64,000 nucleotides of DNA, from assembly GCA_030848705.1 (NCBI GenBank), contig CM061243.1, positions 97,648,436-97,712,435 on the forward strand. Reading direction: 5' to 3'. This document shows positions 45,949 through 55,432 of this stretch, one piece after another (within the stretch, counting starts at the first letter, position 1; each line of letters begins with the position of its first letter). The translations under genes were made by a program, and so were the position numbers. The notes beneath the pieces are model-generated. The model did not search any database. It worked only from the letters and a program-made list of their open reading frames with translations, and was not told the DNA's origin. This stretch comes from Heracleum sosnowskyi (Eukaryota > Streptophyta > Magnoliopsida > Apiales > Apiaceae).

Positions 45949-48515
45949 CAAGGTCCGGTTGTGCCGCATCTTTTCAAAAACGTTGGAACACTACTACTTT
46001 TGGGAACGGGACATGTGTCAGATTCAATGAATATTTTTTTTAAATGATTTCTTCGACGATCCAACCGTACGGATGTTAATCAGTACTCATTCTAGTGTTG
46101 GGAAAAAATAATCAAAAAATAACAAGGCCCGGTTGTGCCGCATCTTTTCAAAAACGTTGGAACACTACTACTTTTGGGAACGGGACATGTGTCAGATTCA
46201 ATGAATATTTTTTTAAAATGATTTCTTCGACGATCCAACCGTACGGATGTTAATCAGTACTCATTCTAGTGTTGGGAAAAAATAATCAAAAAATAACAAG
46301 GCCCGGTTGTGCCGCATCTTTTCAAAAACGTTGGAACACTGCTACTTTTGGGAACGGGACATGTGTCAGATTCACTGAATATTTTTTTTAAATGATTTCT
46401 TCGACGATCCAACCGTACGGATGTTAATCAGTACTCATTCTAGTGTTGGGAAAAAATAATCAAAAAATAACAAGGCCCGGTTGTGCCACATCTTTTCAAA
46501 AACGTTGGAACACTACTACTTTTGGGAACGGGACATGTGTCAGATTCAATGAATATTTTTTTAAAATGATTTCTTCGACGATCCAACCGTACGGATGTTA
46601 ATCAGTACTCATTCTAGTGTTGGGAAAAAATAATCAAAAAATAACAAGGCCCGGTTGTGCCGCATCTTTTCAAAAACGTTGGAACACTACTACTTTTGGG
46701 AACGGGACATGTGTCAGATTCATTGAATATTTTTTTTAAATGATTTCTTCGACGATCCAACCGTACGGATGTTAATCAGTACTCATTCTAGTGTTGGGAA
46801 AAAATAATCAAAAAATAACAAGGCCCGGTTGTGCCGCATCTTTTCAAAAACGTTGGAACACTACTACTTTTGGGAACGGGACATGTGTTAGATTCAATGA
46901 ATATTTTTTTAAAATGATTTCTTCGACGATCCAACCGTACGGATGTTAATCAGTACTCATTCTAGTGTTGGGAAAAAATAATCAAAAAATAACAAGGCCC
47001 GGTTGTGCCGCATCTTTTCAAAAACGTTGGAACACTACTACTTTTGGGAACGGGACATGTGTCAGATTCAATGAATATTTTTTTAAAATGATTTGTTCGA
47101 CGATCCAACCGTACGGATGTTAATCAGTACTCATTCTAGTGTTGGGAAAAAATAATCAAAAAATAACAAGGCCCGGTTGTGCCGCATCTTTTCAAAAACG
47201 TTGGAACACTACTACTTTTGGGAACGGGACATGTGTCAGATTCACTGAATATTTTTTTAAATGATTTCTTCGACGATCCAACCGTACGGATGTTAATCAG
47301 TACTCATTCTAGTGTTGGGAAAAAATAATCAAAAAATAACAAGGCCCGGTTGTGCCGCATCTTTTCAAAAACGTTGGAACACTACTACTTTTGGGAACGG
47401 GACATGTGTCAGATTCAATGAATATTTTTTTAAAATGATTTCTTCGACGATCCAACCGTACGGATGTTAATCAGTACTCATTCTAGTGTTGGGAAAAAAT
47501 AATCAAAAAATAACAAGGCCCGGTTGTGCCGCATCTTTTCAAAAACGTTGGAACACTGCTACTTTTGGGAACGGGACATGTGTCAGATTCACTGAATATT
47601 TTTTTTAAATGATTTCTTCGACGATCCAACCGTACGGATGTTAATCAGTACTCATTCTAGTGTTGGGAAAAAATAATCAAAAAATAACAAGGCCCGGTTG
47701 TGCCGCATCTTTTCAAAAACGTTGGAACACTACTAGTTTTGGGAACGGGACATGTGTCAGATTCAATGAATATTTTTTTAAAATGATTTCTTCGACGATC
47801 CAACCGTACGGATGTCGAGATCTCTGTAATTTAATGATATTACAAAAGTTTTAGAAAAAAATAAATTCATTTGGTTTGAGATCTTAACGGTCAATAGTGA
47901 TTTGACCAGTACTTCTAACTAGTGTTTCGTCCCAGATTGATGTTTCGATTTTTTTAAAACTATTTATCGACGATCCATCCGTATGGATATCAAGATCTCT
48001 GTAATTTAATGATATTACAAAAGTTTTAGAAAAAAATAAATTTATTTGGTTTGAGATCTTAACGGTCAATAGTGATTTGACCAGTACTTAACTAGTGTTT
48101 CGTCCCGGATTGATGTTTCGATTTTTTAAAAATTATTTATCGATGATCCAACCGTATGGATATCGAGATATATGTAATTTAATGATATTACAAAAGTTTT
48201 ATAAAAAAATAAATTTATTTGGTTTGAGATCTTAATGGTCAATAGTGGTTTGACCAGTACTTTTAACTAGTGTTTCGTCCCGGATTGATGTTTTGATTTT
48301 TTTTAAAATATATAGACGATCCAACTGTATGAATATCCAGATTTATGTATTTTAATGATATTACAAAAATTTTAGAAAAAAATAAATTTATTTGGTTTGG
48401 GATCTTAATGGTCAATAGTGATTTGACTAGTACTTTTAACTAGTTTTTCGTCTCGGATTTATGTTTCAATTTTTTACAAAATATTTCTCGATATTGCAAC
48501 CATACGAACATGAAG
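45949..48515. repeat. 174-bp satellite-like tandem array inside CACTA element 2
   Basis: Eleven near-identical monomers begin at 45949, 46123, 46297, 46471, 46645, 46819, 46993, 47167, 47340, 47514 and 47688 (CAAGGCCCGGTTGTGCC). From 47816 the array continues as diverged units of about 173-175 bp (about 47816, 47991, 48164, 48337) that keep the CGACGATCCAACCGTA core. The homogeneous monomers alternate between two variants, T8A3 and T7A4 in the AT tract. ORFs over it are repeat artefacts. Confidence 0.95.
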
Positions 48516-48761
48516 GTCTATTTATTTAAATCGTCAATAAAATTATATAACAAGTCATTTTTTTATTAGTTATAAATTATATTTACAATTTCATTTCCAA
48601 CTTCCCCCCTGAATACAATTTCGTACCGATCTAAATTTTCATTTCCCGATAATGCTTTTTAGTTTCCCCACTTAATACTTTTTAGTTTCCCCCTTTTCCT
48701 TTTCCACATTTTGATTTCCCCCTTTGTCAAATCCCTAAATCTCCCCCTTTTCCTTTTCCGC

Positions 48762-48767
<6 letters not shown>

Positions 48768-48832
<65 letters not shown>
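48768..48832. repeat. (CT)n microsatellite
   Basis: About 32 uninterrupted CT dinucleotides lie between a C/T-rich stretch (48600-48767) and the captured exons. A GA/CT-rich stretch is typical of plant 5' leaders, so it may have come with the captured CW-type gene; this is inferred. Confidence 0.9.
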
Positions 48833-48835
<3 letters not shown>

Positions 48836-49140
48836 CCCTCCCTCCTAAGATGTACTTTAGTTGCCTTCAAGTTGGGCCTTCTTGAACTGAAGATTCTGAA
48901 TCTGGGGCTTCTTGTTGTGCTTTTGAATCTAGTAGTGTTCATGACAAATACCCACTAACTAGTTGTGTATCAAATATGGATGCTGATTGTGTGAACTTAA
49001 GTTCCTATGTTGTTCAACAAGTCATTGCTGTCTCATCTTTATTCTCATTAAAACATTTGAACGTAGATTGTTCCTATGATTGTTAAAAATATCTTTATGC
49101 AGAAATAGTTGTTGATTTATTGTCATTTTGTTTTTTACAA

Positions 49141-49438
49141 GGATGAAAAGCTCCAAAGTGTGCTGGGACATTTCCAGAAATATTTTGATGGTGGGGTTAT
49201 TGTAGAGAATCAAGGTAAGTCACCAATATTAGAGGTCTGAATCTTCAAGGAAGTATAACTATTATTTTATCGCTTATGTTTGTTCAAAATGATGTGGTTG
49301 GCAGGGGCAGCATTTGGTGGGTATGGTTCGTTTCTGCCCATGCATCAGCGCTGTCCTTTAGTTAAATCTGACCCAAAGACTCCTCAGATCTCTCAGAATT
49401 ACAACAGACCAAGGTCCCCCAACAATTTGCATTTGGAG
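49141..49438 (+). pseudogene. Captured exons of a CW-type zinc-finger protein gene
   Basis: Two exons with proper splice borders are visible. 49141-49214 reads DEKLQSVLGHFQKYFDGGV and ends at GTAAGT. 49305-49438, preceded by TTGGCAG, reads FGGYGSFLPMHQR, PKTPQISQNYNRPRSPNNLH and ends before GTATAT. This is the conserved N-terminal block of the large plant CW-domain zinc-finger proteins, chromatin-associated histone-methyl-lysine readers. The CW domain itself lies further downstream in the family and is absent here. The phase joins cleanly across the intron (Gly codon), so the two exons could still be spliced together. Confidence 0.78.
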
Positions 49439-49568
49439 GTATATGCAAACACTAGTTAGTTTTAAATCGGTATGTTTTAGAGTGTATTGGTAAATGACGG
49501 TTTTTTTTAATCGCGTCAAGTTGATTATTATATTTTTCTTATTTGTTCCGCTCTGTTATTCATTATAG

Positions 49569-49679
49569 GGACGAGGATGAACTGTTGAATAAGCTATGCC
49601 CTCAGAATTTGGAACTAAGATGGCAGACCGAAGTTCGTTCAAGCATATATGCCACACCCCTGGTTGCCGATATTAACAG
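49569..49679 (+). pseudogene. DEX1: Captured exon of DEX1 (DEFECTIVE IN EXINE FORMATION 1)
   Basis: The exon is bounded by TTATAG on the left and GTAACT on the right. It reads DEDELLNKLCPQNLELRW, QTEVRSSIYATPLVADIN, the N-terminal luminal block of DEX1, a membrane protein with FG-GAP/integrin-like repeats needed for pollen wall patterning. Only this exon is present. If spliced after the CW-type exons the frame would be wrong and hit TGA at once, so no useful chimera is predicted. Confidence 0.82.
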
Positions 49680-49681
49680 GT

Positions 49682-50880
49682 AACTGGGACCAATAATTTC
49701 TTCTCTGGTAGTTCATTTATTGTTTATATGAAGCTCTATGCCGATCAACTAATCGTTGCTCTGACTATATTTCATTTATCAGAATTACTGTCTCCAATTC
49801 AGTTAACTATGTTGGTTATAATCTTCCCACGAGCTGATAGATTGCATACTGATGGAGTATATATTGTCTTTTTATATTGGCTTGCATTGTTTTTACCCTG
49901 CATACTGATTCTTTACAAGCTTAAACAATTTAATTCTTTTGACATAACATTATGCTTTTGAAGTTTGTTTTGACTGAAAAAGAAATTCTCCTTCATTATG
50001 CAATCAGAAATGAACTAGGTGCAAGCCATTTTACGGTCAGTGAGCTATTGGTGTAACTGTGCTAACACACTTGAAGATTATCATTTACACTTCCATCAGG
50101 TTGTTTCTCTTTTGGTGCTGTTTCTTTTATACTCTACTCGACGTTAGTAGCCTGTACTCTGGGATATCTGTACTTAGTTATACTAAATGTTTTAACCTGT
50201 CGAGTTTGACTTGGTGAAGTTCTAAAGTGGGGATATCTGTTCTAGTGATTGATTGTTATGTTTTGTGTTAATTAAGGTGTGTTTTGTGATGCAATGTGTG
50301 TGTGTGATTGTGATTTGCTAAGTGCTTGACTGGACGACCTAAGACTGGAAAAGGGTAGGCAGGTTTTGTGTTGGGTTGAGTTGGAGGCTATTGATACACT
50401 CCTGGTACGCTAATAACAGAGAATTAACCATATTACTATCACTTATTAATTCTTTTATTATCAGCCTTTTGAGATAGATCATTCATGTGCAGTTTTTTAC
50501 TTGTTTCATGGTGCTGCAGGCTTTAAAAATCATCTAGACTGATGAGCCTTTGCTGCGTCCCTGTGGTGTTTCAGAGGTGCTGGCATGAGTGTATAAGAAG
50601 TGAAAAAGGTGGAGGTTTTTCGGAATATAAATGTTAGGTTTCGTCGAACTTGTGTAGAGAAATAGAGTATTCATTTTTGACACTGCATCATACCATCAGC
50701 TTTACTTGTACACTCTGACTTATTAGATTGAGAATTTCTAAGCATTGTAGATGTATTTTTTCCAGTGTAAGTACTAATAATAAAGTTATTAAGTCATGTT
50801 TGGGTTCATATTGAATTTGAAATCTGGGAAATTTTGTTTATTAAAGATTTTTTGTTGCAGAAAAATCTAGCTTATTAGAT
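49682..50880. other. Interior of CACTA element 2, right of DEX1 exon
   Basis: The first part is probably DEX1 intron. A coding-like scrap at about 50515-50600 follows a CTGCAG splice-acceptor-like site but is not identified. Confidence 0.35.
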
Positions 50881-51428
50881 TGTTTTTTGTCCAATACCGT
50901 TGTCTATCAAAATCAGAAACAAGTGTTTTAGAAACAAAAACTGTTGTGGTTCTGCTAATGTTCAAACATGTTTATCTTTTTAAACCATTGCCTAACAGCT
51001 TTCAGACAACAGGTATTTAAAGAAAACAATTGTGCAAGTCAAGAATAGACAACAGTTTTTAGAAAGGAAACCATTGTGTTAAACTATTAAGACAATGGGG
51101 TTGTTCTACTAAAACCGTCGTAAATATTTAGATCACACAACACTCTTTTGGAAAATAAAGCCTTGTCTGAAAATTAAAATAACAACATTTTCTAGTTAAT
51201 AAACAATTGTTGATTTATTTGTCAGACAATGGTTTCTACAACAACCGTTGTTGTTCACGCGTTTCAGACAACGTTTTCTAAGACCAAAACCGTTGTCTGT
51301 AGGGAATCAGACAACGGACGCGTCCGTTGTCTGAGCTGCGTAACAGACGGCATCTCAATAGACAACGGTTTTCTAGGGCATCAGACAACGGGCAAAAAGC
51401 CTTGTCTGATTCAATTATTCTTGTAGTG
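50881..51428. repeat. Right subterminal array of CACTA element 2
   Basis: Repeated ACCGTTGTCTG/CAGACAACGG words on both strands run to the terminus. They include a perfect 26-bp palindrome at 51308-51333 centred on ACGCGT. The block 51340-51372 is shared exactly with 29180-29212. Confidence 0.75.
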
Positions 51429-52566
51429 TTTCTTCACAGAAAAGATGAAACTCCTGAAATACTGTTGGATCATGTGAGAATGATTGAGACAACCACAAAG
51501 TACAAAGTCAAGATACTGAGGAGTGATAATGGTACTGAATTTAAGAATTCAAAGATGGAAGAGTTCTGCAAATATAAAGGAATTGTTCAACAATTCTCTG
51601 CTCCTGGCACACCTCAGCAAAATGGAGTAGTTGAAAGGAAAAATAGAACTCTTATTGAAGCTGGCAGAACTATGTTGGAAGAAGCTAAGTTACCTACATA
51701 TTTCTGGGCAGAAGCAGTCAACACAGCATGCTATACACAAAATCTCACATTGATAAACAGACATGGTGTTACTCCTTATCAATCACTCAAGGAGAAGAAA
51801 CCATGTCTGAAGCATCTTCATGTGTTTGGCTGTAAATGTTTTGTTCTCAGAACTCATCCTGAACAGCTAGGAAATTTGAAACAAAGGCTGATGACGGAAT
51901 TTTCATAGGATATCCTGCATCAAGAGCCTTTAGCGTTTTTAATTTGAGAACAAGGATTGTCATGGAATCAATACATGTATCTTTTGATGATAAGAAGATA
52001 ATTGGCTTGAATGAAGATTCTCATGATAGACTGATTTTTGAAAATGAAGCTACCAAGGAACCTGAAGAAAGTGAATCAGATCCTGTTAATTCTCTAGATC
52101 CTGATGATCCATCAAATCCTGATGGAACACCAAATACTTATGGTGCTAACTCTGATGATGCAAATAATGGTAATACAACTAGTAGTGCAAATGTTGAGGG
52201 GGAGCAACAGCATTCTACTACAAGTTCAGAGTCAACTCAATCATTAGGACAAAATTCTTCAGATACTGATTCAAATGATGATCCTGATAATTCATCAGGA
52301 AGGGATTTCAACAATTCAGGGGGAGCTTCTAATGAAGCAAATTCTTCAAATCAAGATAACACCAATCCAGGGGGAGCATCTACATCAAGACATGACTTAC
52401 CACCAGCAAGGAAATGGACTGCAAGTCATACTCCTGATTTGATCATTGGAGATCCTGATGCAGGTGTTCAGACAAGAAGTGCAACTCAGAATGAATGTCT
52501 ATACAATAACTTTCTATCCAAGGAGGAACCTAAGAAAGTTGAAGATGCACTCAAAGATGCTGATTG
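51429..52566 (+). pseudogene. Copia integrase core and C-terminus, linker to RT (copy 2)
   Basis: The second catalytic Asp is in RSDNGTEFKNSK (~51520) and the Glu in NGVVERKNRTLIEAGR (~51625-51665), giving the DDE triad with LHLDLFGPV at 45175. Then come LPTYFWAEAV and HVFGCKCFVLR. A one-base deletion near 51874 shifts the frame (GNLKQRLM), with the correct frame resuming at GYPASRAF. The linker is a low-complexity NPDG/DDPDN region holding GGGGGAGC tracts at about 52197, 52319 and 52371. Confidence 0.88.
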
Positions 52567-54056
52567 GGTTACTGCAATGCAAGAAGAATTGAATGAATTT
52601 GAAAGGAATGAAGTCTGGAAACTGGTACCAAGACCAAAGAACATATCAATTGTTGGTACAAAGTGGATTTTCAAGAACAAGACTGATTCTGATGGAGTAA
52701 TAATCAGAAACAAAGCTAGGCTAGTTGCAAAGGGGTATTCTCAACAAGAAGGAATTGACTATGATGAAACTTTTGCTCCTGTTGCAAGAACTAGAAGCCA
52801 TCAGGATCTTTCTAGCTTATGCAGCTCATAAGAAATTCAAGGTTTTCCAGATGGATGTGAAAAGTGCTTTCTTAAATGGTGAACTGGAGGAAGAAGTATA
52901 TGTTGAACAACCTCCTGGTTTCATTGATCCAAAATATCCAAATCATGTTTACAGATTGGATAAGGCACTTTATGGACTAAAGCAAGCTCCAAGAGCATGG
53001 TATGAAACATTAGCTCAATTCTTACTTGAAAGTGGATTCAAAAGAGGTACTATTGATAAAACTCTATTCTATTTGAATCAAGGTAAGGATTTGCTTTTAG
53101 TTCAGATTTATATGGATGATATCATTTTTGGGTCAACAAACAATAAGCTGTGTGAAAATTTTTCTAAGCTTATGCAGTCAAGATATCAAATGAGCATGAT
53201 GGGAGAAATGAGTTATTTTCTTGGTCTTCAAGTTAAACAGACTGATGATGGCATTTTTATCAATCAGTCAAAATACACAAAGAATTTGTTGAAAAGGTTT
53301 AACATGGAAGATTGTACTACTGCAAGTACTCCCATAGCTGCAGCTACCAAACTTGATCCTGATCGAGGTGTTGAGGTAGATGTAACTCACTACAGAGGGA
53401 TGATTGGCTCTTTATTGTATCTCACTGCAAGTAGACCAGATATCATGTTTGCAACCTGTCTGTGTGCAGGATTTCAAGCAAAACCTAGAGAACCCCATCT
53501 GATTGCAGTTAAAAGAATTTTCAGATATCTCAAAGGCACTCCTTCTCTTGGCCTTTGGTATGCAAGGGAATCAGATTTTGGGTTGTGTGGTTATTCAGAT
53601 GCTGATTTTGCAGGATGCAAAATAGACAGGAAAAGTACTTCAGGAAGTTGTCAGTTTTTGGGAGGTAGACTAGTTTCATGGTTCAGTAAAAAGCAAAAGT
53701 CTATTTCTACTTCAACTGCAGAAGCTGAGTACATTGCTGCAGGAAGTTGATGTGCTCAGATAATGTGAATGAGAAATGAGTTGTTAGATTATGGCGTGTC
53801 ATACTCAAAAATCCCTATTTACTGTGATAACCAAAGTGCTATTGCAATGACAGGAAATCCAGTTCAACATTCTCTTACTAAACACATCACTATTAGATAT
53901 CATTTTATAAGAGAACAGGTTCTGGAAGGAACAATTGAACTTCACTTTGTTCCTACTGATCAACAACTAGCTGATATATTCACCAAGCCACTACCTGAAG
54001 CTACTTTCAATAAATTGGTGAATGAACTTGGAATGATGAACTTTGAGAATTTCTGA
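52567..54056 (+). pseudogene. Copia reverse transcriptase and RNase H (copy 2)
   Basis: The motif order is the same as in copy 1. RT: MQEELNEFERNEVWKLVP, DVKSAFLNGELEEEVY, YMDD at about 53108-53119. RNase H: DADFAGCKIDRKSTSG, TAEAEYIAAGS, YCDNQSAI, HFVPTDQQLADIF. Lesions: one inserted A near 52790 (APVARTRSHQ), then TGT to TGA at about 53748 and TGG to TGA at about 53767. The RT itself carries no other stop and is better preserved than copy 1. Confidence 0.9.
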
Positions 54057-54292
54057 GAAAAGCTACAGAGAAGAAATCCTGATGACTATCAAATCCTGAT
54101 GGTCATTAAGAAAGGTATGTTATTTTGATCAAATCCTGATAGGATAAAATCCTGACAGGAAGTCAACTGGTCAATCCTGATGGACAGGTCAGTATTTAAT
54201 TGCTTAATTTGTGCCTGATTTTTCATCAGTATCTGATGAGAATCGTTTGAGTTTTGGTTGGACAACTGTATGCGCGCGTGTGTCACACTGAA
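54057..54292 (+). other. Spacer after RNase H (copy 2)
   Basis: Non-coding and homologous to 20877-21107, with AATCCTGAT/C words at about 54077, 54094, 54131, 54148 and 54174. Homology to copy 1 ends at GTGTCACACTG (~54290). Confidence 0.6.
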
Positions 54293-55432
54293 GCTGGTGT
54301 GAAAACCAGAGGTTTTAAGACAAATTGGACAACAACAGTGCTGGTATTCTCTGGAAAATAAAAGTTATACTTAGTCTCTGATTAAGTATTAAGTTTTACT
54401 TTTACATTTCAATTTATTTTCTAAGAGATTACTATTCATCATGCTATGTATCAAATGCAGTGTTACTAACAATTTGTGCAGGAAAGCTAAGAAGGAAAAG
54501 AACAATTAAGAAAATTGATAAATTTCATTAAATCTTGAAGATTCATTACAAATGAAAAAGGAAATTACATATTCTTTTCCTAGTCTATTTTTCTACTCAG
54601 GAACACGTGCCCTACAGATAAGCATGAATGCTCCTGAGAAGCTTCACAGTCCATCAGGATTGAAAGGTCTTTTGTTCCATCCTTAAAGGACGAGAAGAGG
54701 AGCTGATGCACTTGAAGGCGGATCGTCACCGTGTCCACCGGGACTCTTCCGTGCCTCCAACTTGCATGACATACAAGCATCACGGATCCTCTTCCTTCTC
54801 TCAAGCTCTCGCTCGAGCTCCTCATCCTCTTCATCATCCTCATCGTCTTCATCCTCTTCATCATTGACAATGATGAGATTGTCAAGAGGATTCCAGTCAG
54901 GATTTGCCTGCTGGAAGTTGTGCCAAAGCACATCAGCCATTGCGTTTACAAAGGCGTTATGCTCCTGAGGGTCATGAATAGGTTGAGGCTCTTCATTTTC
55001 TGCAATTTCTGCAAGAGCCTGATCCATCTCCTGCCAGATTAACTCTAGATCAGGTAATGCATCTTGTTGATGGTTAGCAGCCATGGAGAAAAGAAGAAGG
55101 TGAAAGGTTTTCGTAAGATTTTTTTTCTCTGTGGAAAGGGTTTGTGTATTTTTGATGGTAAATGATAATACTGTTTAACACTCTCTTTCTTTTATAGAGA
55201 TTATTTGATAAGACTGCAGGTCATTTGCTTATTCTCGAGGCGACGGTTCAGTTTTTCATGACTATTTTGCCTTGATAAATGGTAAGAATGTTTCAATGGG
55301 TTCTACATCATTAATTTGGTGTATTTTTTTTAAAAAAAAAACACAAAAATATTTTTCAGGATTAGTGAAATAAAATTTTGTTTTCTTAAATAAAATTTTA
55401 TTCTCACTTCATATAGAACATTTTTTTTAATC
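54293..55432. other. Sequence replacing the N-terminal third of the env-like ORF
   Basis: Copy 1 has the first ~730 bases of its env-like ORF here. Copy 2 instead has about 1.14 kb unrelated to it. Homology returns at TGATAAGGCAAATGGTTTTAT (55434). No inverted repeats or target duplications were seen at its edges, so the mechanism is unknown. It contains an antisense ORF. Confidence 0.6.
54683..55084 (-). CDS. Antisense acidic ORF inside the Sirevirus, 133 aa, unknown function
   Basis: The start is ATG at 55082-55084 (MAANHQQDALPDLEL); the ORF is uninterrupted to its stop at 54683-54685. The protein has an N-terminal charged helix-like part (WQEMDQALAEIAENEE), a segment FVNAMADVLWHNFQQANPDW, a run of Asp/Glu followed by an Arg/Glu-rich helix (LERELERRKRIRDAC) and a Ser/Pro-rich tail. 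A TTTTTCTCT-rich leader and a TATAGAGA-like element (~55190, minus strand) lie upstream. Antisense extra ORFs between pol and the 3' LTR are known in several plant LTR elements. The family is not recognised and copy 1 lacks it. The plus-strand poly-Ser ORF over the acidic run is a shadow. Confidence 0.55.
   Translation of the reverse strand: MAANHQQDALPDLELIWQEMDQALAEIAENEEPQPIHDPQEHNAFVNAMADVLWHNFQQANPDWNPLDNLIIVNDEEDEDDEDDEEDEELERELERRKRIRDACMSCKLEARKSPGGHGDDPPSSASAPLLVL

Larger units (their letters stand above)
45277..51428. mobile_element. CACTA element 2, non-autonomous, with satellite-like array and two captured genes
   Basis: The ends are CACTACAAGAAAAA (45277) and ATTCTTGTAGTG (to 51428), an 11-bp perfect inverted repeat. 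The target duplication is TTT (45274-45276, 51429-51431). Excision rejoins the integrase frame (WVYF to LHRKDETPE). Subterminal AACCGTTGTCTGA words lie at 45290-45840 and 50880-51420. The 6.15 kb interior holds a 174-bp tandem array, a CT microsatellite, and exons of a CW-type zinc-finger gene and of DEX1. No transposase is present. Confidence 0.93.

Noticed and set aside
45949..48515. Regular repeats suggesting a CRISPR array
   Set aside because: Whole 174-bp units are repeated with no unique spacers, in a plant transposon; it is a satellite-like tandem array.
48727..48942. Minus-strand ORF with an Arg-Glu run
   Set aside because: Translation of the CT microsatellite.
49141..49679. Functional chimeric host gene (CW-type/DEX1)
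   Set aside because: The DEX1 exon would be out of frame after the CW-type exons, and no start or end of either gene is present.
54762..54968. Plus-strand poly-Ser ORF
   Set aside because: Shadow of the acidic run in the antisense ORF.
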